A stretch of DNA of 6,279 nucleotides, taken from the NCBI GenBank assembly GCA_016763715.1, contig JAESTG010000112.1, forward strand, positions 1-6,279. Direction: 5' to 3'. Positions 6,038 to 6,279 of this stretch are shown one piece after another. The notes beneath the pieces are model-generated. The model was not told the DNA's origin. It did no database searches and saw only the letters and a list, made by a program, of their open reading frames with translations. The stretch's first letter is position 1; each line of letters begins with the position of its first letter. Made by a program: the position numbers and the translations under genes. The stretch comes from Flavobacteriaceae bacterium. GTDB lineage: Bacteria > Bacteroidota > Bacteroidia > Flavobacteriales > Flavobacteriaceae.

Positions 6038-6279
6038 CTAGAAATTACGCTTTTGTATCCATGCATAGAGCACGTCATTAAAAGTATCAGGATGTTCCAT
6101 CATGGCAGCATGAGCACATTTATCAATCCAATACAAGTCGGAATCGGGCAATTTTTCATTAAACTCGACAGCGACCTCCGGAGGCGTAACGTTGTCATTT
6201 CTACCCCAAATAATACAGGTAGGGGTTTTCATGTCTGGTAAATCTTGTCCCATGTTGTGACGAATCGCACTTTTAGCAA
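6038..6279 (-). CDS. Alpha/beta hydrolase, C-terminal part (runs off right edge)
   Basis: The frame is open to the window end, so 79 C-terminal residues are visible and the start is outside. The fragment has the end of an alpha/beta-hydrolase fold: a strand TCIIWGRNDNVTPPEVA with the typical catalytic-acid Asp in GRND, then LYWIDKCAHAAMMEHPDTFN with the catalytic His in CAHAAMMEHP, and a terminal helix ending WIQKRNF. The nucleophile region is not visible, so substrate and reaction cannot be given. Met at 6253 is internal: residues AKSAIRHN continue in frame before it. The gene precedes engB by 48 bases on the same strand. Confidence 0.9.
   Translation of the reverse strand, partial: AKSAIRHNMGQDLPDMKTPTCIIWGRNDNVTPPEVAVEFNEKLPDSDLYWIDKCAHAAMMEHPDTFNDVLYAWIQKRNF

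Noticed and set aside
6251..6253. ATG as the start of a 71-residue protein
   Set aside because: The frame stays open to the window edge with typical hydrolase residues before it, and 71 residues cannot form the fold. It is an internal Met.
1..6279. A defence system, mobile element or CRISPR array
   Set aside because: No transposase, integrase, nuclease, toxin or array repeats are visible, and every sizeable gene but one is a recognisable core or regulatory gene.

Overview
The window is AT-rich and reads as chromosomal DNA from a member of the Bacteroidota, most likely order Flavobacteriales. Three things point there. First, a gldB-gldC pair sits beside nadE and close to the GTPase gene engB (yihA/ysxC). 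Second, the promoter-like sites match the Bacteroidota -7 element TAnnTTTG rather than TATAAT. Third, start codons are preceded by A/T-rich sequence instead of Shine-Dalgarno sites. No mobile element, CRISPR array, tRNA or rRNA was found.

Layout, left to right. (1) Bases 1-1698 (+) hold most of dnaG (DNA primase), which enters from the left edge without its N-terminal zinc-binding domain. (2) Bases 1699-2331 (-) hold a NarL/FixJ-type response regulator whose stop codon directly abuts the dnaG stop. Its receiver has Glu where the phosphorylated Asp is expected. (3) Bases 2492-3280 (-) hold nadE, the ammonia-type NAD+ synthetase. (4) A divergent intergenic region carries a TAnnTTTG promoter that reads into gldB (3434-4393) and gldC (4390-4725), which overlap by 4 bases. 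(5) Bases 4726-5043 are a 318-base gap. It contains a perfect 22-bp palindrome, several smaller hairpins, a strong intrinsic terminator and, after that, a promoter. It may hold a small RNA or a long structured 3' UTR. (6) Bases 5044-5409 (+) encode an unassigned 121-residue protein with a CxxC motif. (7) Bases 5384-5989 (-) hold engB, which starts at TTG and overlaps the preceding gene tail to tail by 26 bases. (8) Bases 6038-6279 (-) hold the C-terminal end of an alpha/beta hydrolase that runs off the right edge.

Most of this is core-genome housekeeping: replication priming, NAD synthesis and 50S ribosome assembly, plus a gliding-motility lipoprotein and its partner. The genes do not form one pathway; they form a compact block of short transcription units in alternating orientation. 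I see no complete undescribed system such as a defence island or biosynthetic cluster. The items most worth a second look are the degenerate receiver of the response regulator and the structured, terminator-bounded gap after gldC.
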